Positions 21,771-30,731 of a stretch of 64,000 nucleotides of DNA are shown piece by piece. The stretch covers positions 124,001 through 188,000 of the forward strand of contig NZ_FOXM01000001.1 in assembly GCF_900115715.1 (NCBI RefSeq), written 5' to 3'. Both the position numbers and the translations under genes were made by a program. This DNA comes from Geopseudomonas sagittaria. GTDB lineage: Bacteria; Pseudomonadota; Gammaproteobacteria; Pseudomonadales; Pseudomonadaceae. Under the pieces are notes generated by a model. The model was given only the letters and a program-made list of their open reading frames with translations. It was not told where the DNA came from and did not search any database. How positions within the stretch are numbered: position 1 is the first letter of the stretch; every line of letters begins with the position of its first letter.

Positions 21771-22076
21771 TCAGCGCAGCGCCGCGGCCTGCAGGCTGGT
21801 GCTCAGCCAGGACAGCAGCAGCGCCGCCAGCAGGCTGGCGGCGCCGAAAGCGTAGAAGAAGCGGTTGAGTCGCTCGCTGCGCGCGTCGCCGGCCAGTCCC
21901 GCCTCCGCCAGCGTCGCCAGTTCGCCGTCGAGGAGCAGGCGCGCTGCCGCCCGCTGCTCGCGCAGGCGCGTCGCCAACAGCAACCAGCCTCCCGCCAGCG
22001 CCAGGAACAATGCCAGACCGTTGACCACCTGCGCCGGATAGCTCAGACACATCAACCACAACTGCTGCAACGACAT
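21771..22076 (-). CDS. Small membrane protein of unknown function
   Basis: Predicted 101-residue inner-membrane protein with two hydrophobic helices (about residues 14-34, GLALFLALAGGWLLLA; and 75-95, FYAFGAASLLAALLLSWLS) joined by a charged loop rich in Arg/Glu (TRLREQRAAARLLLDGELATL). The ATG at 22076 follows GGGAGG at good spacing; an alternative in-frame start at 22112 lacks one. No family recognised. Confidence 0.65.
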   Translation of the reverse strand: MSLQQLWLMCLSYPAQVVNGLALFLALAGGWLLLATRLREQRAAARLLLDGELATLAEAGLAGDARSERLNRFFYAFGAASLLAALLLSWLSTSLQAAALR

Positions 22077-22228
22077 CCACAACCTCCCGACAACGCCCCA
22101 CGGCCCTGCCAAGCAACCAGCACGCGATCCGCCGGCAGCGCCGGCGCCCCTGAAAAAGCGCCCAAGTCTATCCCCCGCCGCACCCCGCGCTCACCGGCTT
22201 TCCGACCGGCGCAGCAACCGCCGGGCAG

Positions 22229-22261
22229 AAAAAAGGCGATGGGATCACCACCGCCTTTTTT
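22229..22261 (-). terminator. Intrinsic terminator of the YajG-family gene
   Basis: AAAAAAGGCG / CGCCTTTTTT stem around a 13-base loop, 16 bases downstream of the lipoprotein stop. The symmetric A and T runs could also terminate plus-strand transcription. Confidence 0.85.
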
Positions 22262-22276
22262 CGCTATCGACCGGAC

Positions 22277-22864
22277 TTACTGGTTGTTCAGCAGCTGGCC
22301 GATGGTCGGATCCTTGAACACCCGGGTCAGCGCGTCGCTGAGCACATCGCTGACCAGCTTGGTGTTGGTCTGCTGGTTCGGCGCCATGCCGAAGCGTTGA
22401 TTCAGGGTCGCGGCGTAGCGGCCGCTGTAGCGGCGCACGCTGTTCTGCACATCGGCGCGGATGCTGGCACTGATGTTGGCCTCGGTGACATAGCTGCCGT
22501 CCCGGGGCGACTGGTATTTCATGTCGGTCAGGGTCAGGGTCAGCTGCGGCGCATTGTAGGCATTGGGCGTCGGCGTGAAACCGAGCAGGCGCACCGCCGC
22601 CTCGGCCTGGCCCTGCAGCTTGGGCACGATGTCCTGGCCGGCCACGCTGATCGCACTGGTTTCCGGGTACAGGCCGCCACGGGTGCCGAGCACCGGCGAG
22701 GAGCGCCCGTCGACCACGCGCACCACCACCGGCTGGCCCTGACCGATCGGGTTGAGCTGGGCGGTGACCATGGGTTGCAGACTCAGGTGTTGCGGGCTGT
22801 GGGCACAGCCGACCAAGGCCAGACTGGCAGCAGCAAGCAGGCCAAACAGCAGACGGGGCAGCAT
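22277..22864 (-). CDS. YajG family lipoprotein
   Basis: Predicted lipoprotein of 195 residues. The second of two ATGs (22864) has GGAG at 8-base spacing, while the first (22870) is too close. The lipobox is LVGC (C20). The mature part has the family's beta-rich region (VVVRVVDGRSSPVLGTRGG) and a helical end (NTKLVSDVLSDALTRVF). Function is unknown; E. coli YajG lies in the same Pfam family. Downstream of zapE with its own terminator. Confidence 0.88.
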   Translation of the reverse strand: MLPRLLFGLLAAASLALVGCAHSPQHLSLQPMVTAQLNPIGQGQPVVVRVVDGRSSPVLGTRGGLYPETSAISVAGQDIVPKLQGQAEAAVRLLGFTPTPNAYNAPQLTLTLTDMKYQSPRDGSYVTEANISASIRADVQNSVRRYSGRYAATLNQRFGMAPNQQTNTKLVSDVLSDALTRVFKDPTIGQLLNNQ

Positions 22865-22990
22865 GTTCATCTCTCCGGAGGTTGGACAGGAAATGCGCGG
22901 CAGTATACCCAGCCAGACAGGGCGCCGCGACAGAGGCCACTTATTTGCGACCATCGCCGGCGGGCAGAGTTGCACCGCCCACAAACGACA

Positions 22991-23013
22991 AGGGCGCCCG
23001 ATCGGGGCGCCCT
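22991..23013 (-). terminator. Terminator hairpin after zapE
   Basis: Perfect AGGGCGCCC / GGGCGCCCT stem, six bases after the zapE stop, followed on the minus strand by TTGTCGTTTGTGGG. The U-run is poor, but the same tail follows the cysNC terminator. Confidence 0.7.
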
Positions 23014-23019
23014 CTTGGG

Positions 23020-24114
23020 TCACGGCTTGTGCGGCCGGCTGAGGAACTCGTGGGACTGCATCTCGAGCAGGCGGCTCAGGGTGCGCTGGAACTCGAACTC
23101 CAGGCGCCCGCCGGTGTACAGGTCCTTCAATTCCACTTCGGCGGAGAGGATCAGCTTGACGTTGCGGTCGTAGAACTCGTCCACCAGGTTGATGAAGCGC
23201 CGCGCCATGTCGTCCTTGCTCACGCCCATCTGCTCGACATTCGACACCAGTACGGCGCCGAATATCTTGCCCAGCTCGATGTAGTCGTTCTGGCTGCGCG
23301 GACCGTCGCACAGCTCGCGGAACTCGAACCAGGCGACGTCGTTGGCCACCTTGCGTGCGCGGATCTCGCGGTTCTCGATCAGCAGCACCTCGTTGTCCTG
23401 CACGTGGCAGTTCTCGGTCAGCAGGCTGCGGAAGCTCCGGTCCAGGCTCAGCTCGGCCTCGGCATCCAGCGGGAAGTGGTACAGCTCGGCCTGCTCGAGG
23501 GCACGCAGGCGGTAGTCGATGCCGCTGTCGACGTTGACGATCTCGGTGTGCTGCTTGAGCAGGGCGATCGCCGGCAGGAAGCGCGCGCGCTGCAGACCGT
23601 CGCGGTACAGGCCGTCCGGAACGATGTTGGAGGTCGCCACCAGGCTCACGCCGTTCTTGAACAGCTCGTCGAGCAGGGTGGCGAGGATCATCGCGTCGGT
23701 GATGTCGGAGACGAAGAACTCGTCGAAGCAGATCACCCGTGCCTCGTCGGCGAAGCGCTTGCCGATGATGGTCAGCGGGTTCTTCTCGCCCTTGAGGGTC
23801 TTCATTTCCTCGTGCACGCGCTTCATGAAGCGGTGGAAGTGGGTGCGCATCTTCTGCTTGAACGGCAGCGCGTCGAAGAAGGTGTCGACCAGGTAGGTCT
23901 TGCCGCGACCCACGCCGCCCCAGAAGTAGATGCCCTTGATCGGCGCCGGGTTCTTCTTGCGACCGAACAGCTTGCCCAGCAAGCCCGGATCCTGCTGCTC
24001 GGCCACCAGATCGTCGTACAGACGCTGCAGATGGCGCACGGCGTTTTCCTGTGCGGCATCGTGGAAGAAGTCGGGGCGTTTCAGATCAGCCTGGTAGCGT
24101 TCGAGCGGGGTCAT
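23020..24114 (-). CDS. zapE: Cell division ATPase ZapE (AFG1-like)
   Basis: Cytoplasmic AAA-type ATPase that destabilises FtsZ polymers in vitro. The 364-residue product begins MTPLERYQADLKRPDFF and has Walker A GGVGRGKTYL, Walker B VICFDEFFVSD, and the sensor VATSNIVPDGLYRDGLQR. The ATG at 24114 was chosen because it begins the conserved N-terminus; the extension to 24411 crosses trpS. Sits about 106 bp downstream of trpS. Confidence 0.95.
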   Translation of the reverse strand: MTPLERYQADLKRPDFFHDAAQENAVRHLQRLYDDLVAEQQDPGLLGKLFGRKKNPAPIKGIYFWGGVGRGKTYLVDTFFDALPFKQKMRTHFHRFMKRVHEEMKTLKGEKNPLTIIGKRFADEARVICFDEFFVSDITDAMILATLLDELFKNGVSLVATSNIVPDGLYRDGLQRARFLPAIALLKQHTEIVNVDSGIDYRLRALEQAELYHFPLDAEAELSLDRSFRSLLTENCHVQDNEVLLIENREIRARKVANDVAWFEFRELCDGPRSQNDYIELGKIFGAVLVSNVEQMGVSKDDMARRFINLVDEFYDRNVKLILSAEVELKDLYTGGRLEFEFQRTLSRLLEMQSHEFLSRPHKP

Positions 24115-24220
24115 GACGGCAACGTGGTTAAGAAACGGGGCCGACACTTTAACCACGCACCCCGCTCTTGGCAATTCGCCACTGCGCCCGGCGGCCGCAG
24201 GCGCCGCCGCCGGACTGCCT

Positions 24221-25567
24221 TCAGGCTTCCTGCGCGGCCAGCGCCTCTGCCAGGCGCGCCATCGCCGCCTCGCGCTCGTCGGCCGCGACGTAGGCCGGGC
24301 TGTGCGCCACCGGCGCATCGTCCAGCCACAAGGCGAAGCCCTCGCCCTCGGCACGCAGGTCCAGCTCGCCACCCTGCAGGCGCTTGCTGACCATGCCCGC
24401 GCTCTTGCCATCGGCGAAGCTCACCGACAGCAGCAGCTGGCTGCCGTCGGCATCCAGCAGGCGGAAGCGGAAGCTGCCGTCGTCGTCGCGGAAGCTGACG
24501 AAGCGCGCGCCCTTGGCCGCCTTCTTCTTCGCGCCGCCCGCCACCTGCACCTCGTTGCGGAACGAGCGCAGGCCGACCGCCTCGCGCAGCTCGTTGAGGA
24601 ACGGCGTGGCGATCCGGCGCGCCTTGGCGGCACCGGCGAGGAGGATGTCCTCGAGATCGGCGGGACGGGCGATCAGCGTGTTGTAGCGCTCGCGGGCCTC
24701 GCCCAGCTCGCTTTCCAGCAGCTCGTACAGGCGCTGCTTGGCCTCGCCCCAGGCCAGGCCGCCCAGCAGCTCGGCACGGAACGCGGCACTCTGCTCGGCA
24801 CTGGCGAAGGCCTGATGCAGGGTGAACAGGTGCGAGCTGTCGGCATCCTTCGGCTCGCCCGGCAGGCGCGAGTCGGTGACGATGCGCGCCACGGCGTCCT
24901 TGAGCTGTTTGCTGGTGCCGAACAGCGGGATGGTGTTGTCGTAGCTCTTGCTCATCTTGCGCCCGTCGAGGCCCGGCAGGGTCGCCACGCTCTCCTCGAT
25001 CAGCGCCTCGGGCAGGGTGAACAGCTCGCGCCCCGCACCGAACAGGTGGTTGAAGCGCTGGCCGATGTCGCGGGCCATCTCCACGTGCTGGATCTGGTCG
25101 CGGCCGACCGGCACCTGGTGAGCGTTGAACATCAGGATGTCGGCGGCCATCAGCACCGGATAGCTGAACAGGCCCATGGTCACCCCGGCGTCCGGGTCCT
25201 CGCCCTTGGCCACGTTCTGGTCGACCGAGGCCTTGTAGGCGTGGGCGCGGTTGAGCAGGCCCTTGGCCGCCACACAGGTGAGCAGCCAGGTCAGCTCGGG
25301 AATCTCGGGAATGTCCGACTGGCGATAGAAGGTCACCCGCTCGGGATCGAGGCCGCAGGCCAGCCAGGTGGCGGCGATCTCCAGGCGCGAACGCTGGATG
25401 CGCTGCGGGTCGTCGCACTTGATCAGCGCGTGGTAGTCGGCGAGGAAATAGAAGGAGTCCACGTTGTCCGCACGGCTGGCACGGATCGCCGGGCGGATGG
25501 CGCCGGCGTAGTTGCCCAGGTGAGGAGTACCGGTGGTGGTGATGCCGGTGAGAATACGGGTGGTCAT
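24221..25567 (-). CDS. trpS: Tryptophan--tRNA ligase TrpS with C-terminal extension
   Basis: Class I aminoacyl-tRNA synthetase charging tRNA-Trp. HIGH-like TPHLGN is at 14-19 and KMSKS at 204-208. The catalytic and anticodon parts end near residue 335, the usual length of about 330-340. A further 110 residues follow: a Lys/Ala linker ([11 protein letters not shown]) then a beta-rich segment (355-405) resembling the DUF1508/YegP fold ([17 protein letters not shown]). I recall P. aeruginosa TrpS has a similar length. The ATG at 25567 begins the conserved MTTRILTG. Confidence 0.96.
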   Translation of the reverse strand: MTTRILTGITTTGTPHLGNYAGAIRPAIRASRADNVDSFYFLADYHALIKCDDPQRIQRSRLEIAATWLACGLDPERVTFYRQSDIPEIPELTWLLTCVAAKGLLNRAHAYKASVDQNVAKGEDPDAGVTMGLFSYPVLMAADILMFNAHQVPVGRDQIQHVEMARDIGQRFNHLFGAGRELFTLPEALIEESVATLPGLDGRKMSKSYDNTIPLFGTSKQLKDAVARIVTDSRLPGEPKDADSSHLFTLHQAFASAEQSAAFRAELLGGLAWGEAKQRLYELLESELGEARERYNTLIARPADLEDILLAGAAKARRIATPFLNELREAVGLRSFRNEVQVAGGAKKKAAKGARFVSFRDDDGSFRFRLLDADGSQLLLSVSFADGKSAGMVSKRLQGGELDLRAEGEGFALWLDDAPVAHSPAYVAADEREAAMARLAEALAAQEA

Positions 25568-25590
25568 GGTCGATCGCTTGTCGTACTGGA

Positions 25591-26226
25591 TCAGGATTGG
25601 AGGCGCGGCAGAACCAGCGCTTTCAGCTCGTTCAGCTTGCCGTGAAAGAAGTGGCCGCATTCTGCCACTTTGAGCAGCTCATGGGCACGTTCCAGCGCCG
25701 CCGACCAGGCGTACACCGCCTCGGGGGTGACCACCTCGTCGGCCTCGGGCTGGATCACCGTCAGCGCCGCGCGCTGCGGCAAGCGGCCGTCGACGCTGAA
25801 GCGCTGCACCGGCGGCGCCAGCATGAACAGGCGCTCGACGGCGATGCCCTGGCCTTCCAGGCGCCCGGCCAGGCAGGCCGCCACGCAGGAGCCGAAGGAG
25901 AAGCCGAGCAGGCTCAGCGGCAGACCGGGATGCTGCGCCAGCAGCCAGCGCGCCGCGGCTTCGGCGTCGTCGATCTCGCCCTCGCCATGGGCGTGCTCGC
26001 CGACACTCTGCCCGACGCCGCGGAAGTTGAAGCGCAGGGTGGCGTAGCCGGCATCGCGCGCGGTGCGCTGCAGGGTGGCGACCACCTTGTTGTGCATACT
26101 GCCGGCATGCAGCGGGTGGGGATGGCAGATCAGCGCCAGGCCGCGGGCATCGGCGCGACCCAGATACAAGGCTTCGAGCGCGCCGCAGGGGCCCTCGAGC
26201 AGCAGGGGAATTTCGGTCAATGACAC
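25591..26226 (-). CDS. Alpha/beta hydrolase fold protein
   Basis: Predicted serine hydrolase of 211 residues. The nucleophile elbow is GFSFGS and the HPHP segment ([18 protein letters not shown]) is typical of a family of small, dienelactone-hydrolase-like proteins. The catalytic Asp/Glu and His appear in QPEADEVV and [12 protein letters not shown] use the GTG at 26226, preceded by GGAG, rather than the upstream GTG at 26268, which has no ribosome site. Precedes trpS by 23 bp and may be cotranscribed. Substrate unknown. Confidence 0.88.
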   Translation of the reverse strand: MSLTEIPLLLEGPCGALEALYLGRADARGLALICHPHPLHAGSMHNKVVATLQRTARDAGYATLRFNFRGVGQSVGEHAHGEGEIDDAEAAARWLLAQHPGLPLSLLGFSFGSCVAACLAGRLEGQGIAVERLFMLAPPVQRFSVDGRLPQRAALTVIQPEADEVVTPEAVYAWSAALERAHELLKVAECGHFFHGKLNELKALVLPRLQS

Positions 26227-26339
26227 TGGAAGCTCCGTGACCCCAGCAGGGGGAGACTCGTCTAGCACACTGCCAGTGCTATACAGCGCCGGCCTGACCC
26301 GCTAACGTAATGCAAATCCCGTGTATAGAGGAAGGATTC

Positions 26340-26765
26340 GTGGAACAGTCATTTGCTGCCTGGCTGCTGCCAGCCCTGGCCCTGGTTGTCGGGGTTGCCA
26401 TCGGTTTTCTGCTCGCCCGCCTGCTGCCGGGCGCTGCCCCCGGCGGCGTCCAGAACAAGCTGGACGAGATGCAGGAGCGCTTCGAGGCCTATCAGAGCGA
26501 AGTGGTCAGCCACTTCAACACCACGGCCAGCCTGGTGCAGAAGCTCACCCAGAACTATCAGGACATCCAGGAGCACCTGTCCGAGGGTGCCAGCCGCCTG
26601 GCCCTCGACGAGCTGACCCGCCAGCGCCTGCTCGCCGCCCTCAGCGAGAGCAGCCAGCCGGCCCGCGAGCGCATCACCGCGCCGGCCAGCACCGAGCCGC
26701 CGAAGGACTACGCCCCGGGCAACTCCGGCTCCCTGCACGACGAAGAGGTGCTGAAGAAGGCCTGA
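26340..26765 (+). CDS. zapG: Cell division protein ZapG / YhcB family (DUF1043)
   Basis: Inner-membrane protein of 141 residues: one N-terminal helix (LLPALALVVGVAIGFLLARLL) followed by a long coiled-coil-like cytoplasmic region (NKLDEMQERFEAYQSEVVSHF), the YhcB architecture. E. coli YhcB/ZapG links cell-wall synthesis and division. Start is GTG at 26340 with AGAGGAAGG 6-12 bases upstream; the longer in-frame start at 26310 lacks a site. A terminator follows. Confidence 0.88.
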   Translation: MEQSFAAWLLPALALVVGVAIGFLLARLLPGAAPGGVQNKLDEMQERFEAYQSEVVSHFNTTASLVQKLTQNYQDIQEHLSEGASRLALDELTRQRLLAALSESSQPARERITAPASTEPPKDYAPGNSGSLHDEEVLKKA

Positions 26766-26785
26766 CGCGCCCGCCGCGCCCCGCC

Positions 26786-26812
26786 AAGCCCCGCCCTGCG
26801 GGGCTTCTTTTT
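26786..26812 (+). terminator. Terminator of zapG
   Basis: AAGCCCCGC / GCGGGGCTT stem with a CCT loop and a T-run (TCTTTTT), 21 bases downstream of the zapG stop. Confidence 0.88.
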
Positions 26813-26851
26813 GCCTGCAGGAAAGTCCCGGTGACTTTGCGCCACCCCACA

Positions 26852-26891
26852 AACGACAAGGCCCCGGCACTGCTGCCGGGGCCTTATCGTT
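26852..26891 (-). terminator. Terminator of cysD-cysNC
   Basis: Long inverted repeat: AACGACAAGGCCCCGGCA / TGCCGGGGCCTTATCGTT with a small loop, 13 bases after the cysNC stop on the minus strand, followed by TTGTCGTTTGTGG. One U-A mismatch in the outer arm. Confidence 0.85.
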
Positions 26892-26904
26892 CAGTGCCGC
26901 AGGA

Positions 26905-28806
26905 TCAGATCGCGCCGCGCGTGCGCAGCAGCGCCAGCACCTGACGCACGCCCTCTTCCACCGAGACGGACTGGGTGTCGATCACCAGATCGGCATCCAG
27001 CGGCACGTCGTAGGCGAACGACTCGCCGGGGATGTTGTCCTCGCCGGCCGCGTACAGGCCCTGCGGATCGCGTTCGCGGCAGACCTGCGGCGAGGCCTGC
27101 ACGTAGACGGTGATCAGCCGCTCGGCACCGATCGCCGCGCGCGCCTGCTCACGCCCTTCGGCATCCGGAGCGACGAAGGCGGCCAGGGTCAACAGGCCGG
27201 CCTCGTTGAACTGCTTGGCCACCTGCGCGGCACGCCGCCAGTTCTCGGTGCGCCCGGCGCGATCCAGCGGCAGGCCCTTGTTCAGGTCATGACGCAGGTT
27301 CTGGCCGTCCAGCACGTAGACCGCACGGCCGCTGTCGAACAGCTTGCGCTCCACGGCGTAGGCCAGGGTGCTCTTGCCGGCGCCGGACAGGCCGCTGAAC
27401 AGCACGGTGACCGGCTGCTGACCAAGACGCGCGGCGCGTTCCTCGGCGCTGACGTGGGCCAGCTGGCCGTGGTGGCCGACGGTGTTCTGTCCGGCCAGCG
27501 GTTCGGCGATGATCATGCCGGCACCGACGGTGCCGTTGGTCAGGCGGTCGATGACGATGAACGCGCCGGTGGTGCGATTGTGCTCGTAGCCGTCGAGGGC
27601 GATCGGCGCATCCAGGCTGACGCGCACCTTGCCGATCTCGTTGAGCTTGAGCTCGCTGGCGGCCAGCTGCTCGAGGCTGTTGACGTCGACGCGGTGCTCG
27701 ATGCCGACGATGTTGCCCGGCACGTAGCTGGTGGCGCGCTTGATGTCGTACTTCTTGCCCGGCAGCAGCGGCTCCTCGGCCATCCACACCAGCATGGCGT
27801 CGAAGCTGTCGGCAACCCGCGGACGGTTGTCGACATGCACCAGCATGTCGCCGCGCGACACGTCGATCTCGTCTTCCAGGGTCAGGGTCACCGCCTGGCC
27901 GGGAATCGCCTGCTCCAGCTCGCCATCGAAGGTGACGATGGAGCGCACCTTGCTGGTCTTGCCCGACGGCAGCACGGCGACCTCGTCGCCCTTGTGCACG
28001 ATACCGCTGGCCAGGGTGCCGGCGAAGCCGCGGAAGTTCAGGTTCGGCCGGTTGACGTACTGCACCGGGAAACGCATGTCGGTCAGGTTGCGGTCGGCGG
28101 CGATCTCGACGGTCTCGAGGATCTCCATCAGCGTTGGCCCCTGGTACCAGGGCGCGCGCTCGCAGTGATTGACCACGTTGTCGCCCTTCAGCGCCGACAT
28201 CGGCACGAAGTGCAGCGAGCTGGGCTTGAGGTTGATGCGCTCGGCGAACTGCAGGTAGTCGGCCTTGATGCTCTCGAACACGCCCTGATCGAAGTCCATC
28301 AGGTCCATCTTGTTGATGGCTACGACGATGTGCTTGATGCCCAGCAAGGAGGCGATGAAGCTGTGCCGGCGGGTCTGGGTCTGCACGCCGTAGCGGGCGT
28401 CGATCAGGATGATCGCCAGATCGCAGGTCGACGCGCCGGTGGCCATGTTGCGGGTGTACTGCTCATGGCCGGGGGTGTCGGCGATGATGAACTTGCGCTT
28501 GGCGGTCGAGAAGTAGCGATAGGCCACGTCGATGGTGATGCCCTGCTCGCGCTCGGCCTGCAGGCCGTCGACCAGCAACGCCAGGTCGACGTCATCGCCG
28601 GTGGTGCCGACCTTCTTGGAATCGCGGGTGATGGCTTCCAGATGATCCTCGTAGATCATCTTGGAGTCGTGCAGCAGGCGCCCGATCAGGGTGCTCTTGC
28701 CGTCGTCGACGTTGCCGCAGGTGAGAAAGCGCAGCAGTTCCTTGCGTTCGTGCTGGGCCAGGTAGGCGAGGATGTCCTCGCTGATCAGATCAGATTGATG
28801 CGACAT
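26905..28806 (-). CDS. cysNC: Bifunctional sulfate adenylyltransferase subunit 1 / adenylylsulfate kinase CysNC
   Basis: Fusion of CysN (GTP-driven large subunit of ATP sulfurylase) and CysC (APS kinase), as known in pseudomonads; 633 residues. The CysN part has GTPase motifs [16 protein letters not shown] and NKMD plus beta-barrel domains. The CysC part begins near residue 450 with the P-loop GLSGAGKST and [10 protein letters not shown]. Twelve bases downstream of cysD, with which it forms the ATP sulfurylase of sulfate assimilation. Control by CysB and cysteine limitation is known in the family but no site was proved here. Confidence 0.98.
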   Translation of the reverse strand: MSHQSDLISEDILAYLAQHERKELLRFLTCGNVDDGKSTLIGRLLHDSKMIYEDHLEAITRDSKKVGTTGDDVDLALLVDGLQAEREQGITIDVAYRYFSTAKRKFIIADTPGHEQYTRNMATGASTCDLAIILIDARYGVQTQTRRHSFIASLLGIKHIVVAINKMDLMDFDQGVFESIKADYLQFAERINLKPSSLHFVPMSALKGDNVVNHCERAPWYQGPTLMEILETVEIAADRNLTDMRFPVQYVNRPNLNFRGFAGTLASGIVHKGDEVAVLPSGKTSKVRSIVTFDGELEQAIPGQAVTLTLEDEIDVSRGDMLVHVDNRPRVADSFDAMLVWMAEEPLLPGKKYDIKRATSYVPGNIVGIEHRVDVNSLEQLAASELKLNEIGKVRVSLDAPIALDGYEHNRTTGAFIVIDRLTNGTVGAGMIIAEPLAGQNTVGHHGQLAHVSAEERAARLGQQPVTVLFSGLSGAGKSTLAYAVERKLFDSGRAVYVLDGQNLRHDLNKGLPLDRAGRTENWRRAAQVAKQFNEAGLLTLAAFVAPDAEGREQARAAIGAERLITVYVQASPQVCRERDPQGLYAAGEDNIPGESFAYDVPLDADLVIDTQSVSVEEGVRQVLALLRTRGAI

Positions 28807-28817
28807 GATGCGAAACC

Positions 28818-29735
28818 TTAGAAGTAGCCCTGACGTTTCTTTTCTTCCATCGAGCCGGCCTGGTCGTGGTCGATGACCCGGCCCTGGCGCTCGGAGGTGC
28901 GGGTCAGGAGCATCTCCTGGATGATTTCCGGCAGGGTGGTCGCGGTGGACTCCACGGCGCCGGTCAGCGGGTAGCAGCCCAGGGTGCGGAAACGCACCAT
29001 CTTCTTGGTGATGCTGGCCTTCTGTTCCGGAGTCAGGTGCTCAAGGATGCGCTCGTCATCGATCATGATCAGCGCACCGTTGAGTTCGACCACCTCGCGT
29101 TCGGCGGCGAAGTACAGCGGCACGATCGGGATCTGCTCGAGGTAGATGTACTGCCAGATGTCCAGCTCGGTCCAGTTGGACAGCGGGAACACGCGGATCG
29201 ACTCGCCCTTCTTGACCTTGCCGTTGTAGACGTTCCACAGCTCGGGGCGCTGGTTCTTCGGGTCCCAGCGGTGCTTGCTGTCGCGGAACGAGTAGACGCG
29301 CTCCTTGGCCCGCGACTTCTCCTCGTCGCGGCGCGCACCGCCGAAGGCGGCGTCGAAACCGTACTTGTCCAGCGCCTGCTTGAGCCCCTCGGTCTTCATC
29401 ACGTCAGTGTGCTTGGCACTGCCGTAGGTGAACGGGTTCATGTCCTGGGCGACGCCGTCCGGATTGATGTGGGTGATCAGCTCAAGGCCCATCTCCTCGA
29501 CCATCTTGCTGCGAAACTCGTACATCTCCTGGAACTTCCAGCGCGTGTCGACGTGCAACACCGGGAACGGCAGCTTGCCGGGGAAGAAGGCCTTGCGGGC
29601 CAGATGCAGCATGACGGCAGAATCCTTGCCGATCGAGTACAGCATCACCGGGTTATCGAACTCGGCGGCCACCTCACGGATGATGTGGATGCTTTCCGCC
29701 TCCAGCTGTTTCAGATGCGTCAGTTTGTCGACCAT
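28818..29735 (-). CDS. cysD: Sulfate adenylyltransferase subunit 2 CysD
   Basis: Small subunit of ATP sulfurylase, converting sulfate and ATP to APS. The 305-residue protein has the PP-loop motif ([19 protein letters not shown]) and the typical C-terminus YPLTGAVES...[12 protein letters not shown]. First gene of cysD-cysNC. The upstream region 29736-29860 includes an A/T-rich stretch (near 29810-29850) that would suit a CysB site, but no consensus was confirmed. Confidence 0.98.
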   Translation of the reverse strand: MVDKLTHLKQLEAESIHIIREVAAEFDNPVMLYSIGKDSAVMLHLARKAFFPGKLPFPVLHVDTRWKFQEMYEFRSKMVEEMGLELITHINPDGVAQDMNPFTYGSAKHTDVMKTEGLKQALDKYGFDAAFGGARRDEEKSRAKERVYSFRDSKHRWDPKNQRPELWNVYNGKVKKGESIRVFPLSNWTELDIWQYIYLEQIPIVPLYFAAEREVVELNGALIMIDDERILEHLTPEQKASITKKMVRFRTLGCYPLTGAVESTATTLPEIIQEMLLTRTSERQGRVIDHDQAGSMEEKKRQGYF

Positions 29736-29868
29736 GGCTACTCACATAAGACATACGGGTTGCGGCCGGCGGGCCGTGAACGTGCGCGCACGATAGCACG
29801 CCACCCAACTTCTAATAAGGCGACGCACTAGAACCAATCATTCTATAAATATGCCCAAGCGCGGCCGC

Positions 29869-30627
29869 TCAGACCGGGTTGTCGCAATCGATAAAGCGGT
29901 GCTCGACACCGAAGCGCTGCGCCAGATAGTCGCCCAGCGCCTGCACCCCGTAGCGCTCGGTGGCGTGATGACCGGCGGCGAGGAAACTGAGTCCGCTCTC
30001 GCGCGCACTGTGCACGGTGGACTCGGACACCTCGCCGCTCAGATAGGCATCCACGCCGGCAGCGATCGCCTGCTCGATGTAGCCCTGCGCCGCGCCGGTG
30101 CACCAGGCCACCCGGCGAATCGGCCCGCAGCCGGGCACTAGCAGCGGCTCGCGACCCAGCACCGCGGCCACCCGCGCGGCAAAGGCGGCCGGCGCCAGAG
30201 GCTCGGTGAGGCTGCCCAGCAGGCCGACCGAACGCGGATTGCCCGGCTCCAGCGGCCCCTCCACCTGCAGGCCGAGGCGCCGGGCCAGCTGCACGTTGTT
30301 GCCCACCTCGGGGTGCAGGTCCAGCGGCAGGTGGTAGGCCAGCAGGCTGATGTCGTGACTGAGCAGGGTCTTCAGGCGGCGCTGCTTGATGCCGGTGACG
30401 CAGGGATTCTCGTTCTTCCAGAAATAGCCGTGGTGCACCAGCACCACATCGGCCTGCGCCTCGACCGCGGCATCCAGCAGCGCCTGGCTGGCGGTGACCC
30501 CGCTGACGATGCGCCGCACCTCGGCGCGGCCCTCGACCTGCAGGCCGTTGGGGCAGTAGTCGGCGATGCGCGCGGCATCCAGGTAGCGATCGCACTCGGC
30601 GACCAGGGTATTCAGGGCAATGGCCAT
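29869..30627 (-). CDS. Nif3-like dinuclear metal-centre protein (YbgI family)
   Basis: Hexameric metal-binding protein of 252 residues. Metal-ligand motifs visible: VLVHHGYFWKNE near residue 65, and AGHHATERYGV near the C-terminus. The family binds two divalent metals and is of unproven function (GTP cyclohydrolase-like activity has been suggested for some). It lies between cysD and algW, divergent from algW across about 105 bp. Confidence 0.93.
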   Translation of the reverse strand: MAIALNTLVAECDRYLDAARIADYCPNGLQVEGRAEVRRIVSGVTASQALLDAAVEAQADVVLVHHGYFWKNENPCVTGIKQRRLKTLLSHDISLLAYHLPLDLHPEVGNNVQLARRLGLQVEGPLEPGNPRSVGLLGSLTEPLAPAAFAARVAAVLGREPLLVPGCGPIRRVAWCTGAAQGYIEQAIAAGVDAYLSGEVSESTVHSARESGLSFLAAGHHATERYGVQALGDYLAQRFGVEHRFIDCDNPV

Positions 30628-30675
30628 GGTGATGCTCCGTAACAGTTGGCGACTGCTTCCCGCGCGCCGGCCTCG

Positions 30676-30681
30676 TATAAT
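30676..30681 (+). promoter_or_regulatory. Possible -10 element of algW
   Basis: Consensus TATAAT 51 bases upstream of the algW ATG, within the divergent gap 30628-30731. No clear -35 at normal spacing. Confidence 0.4.
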
Positions 30682-30731
30682 GCCGCCACCTTAAAGGCCA
30701 CCTTCCGCCCCCGCAACCTCAAGGACTCCCG

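Noticed and set aside
29736-29868. CysB-binding site upstream of cysD
   Set aside because: The region is A/T-rich and CysB control is plausible, but no half-site pattern could be confirmed by eye.
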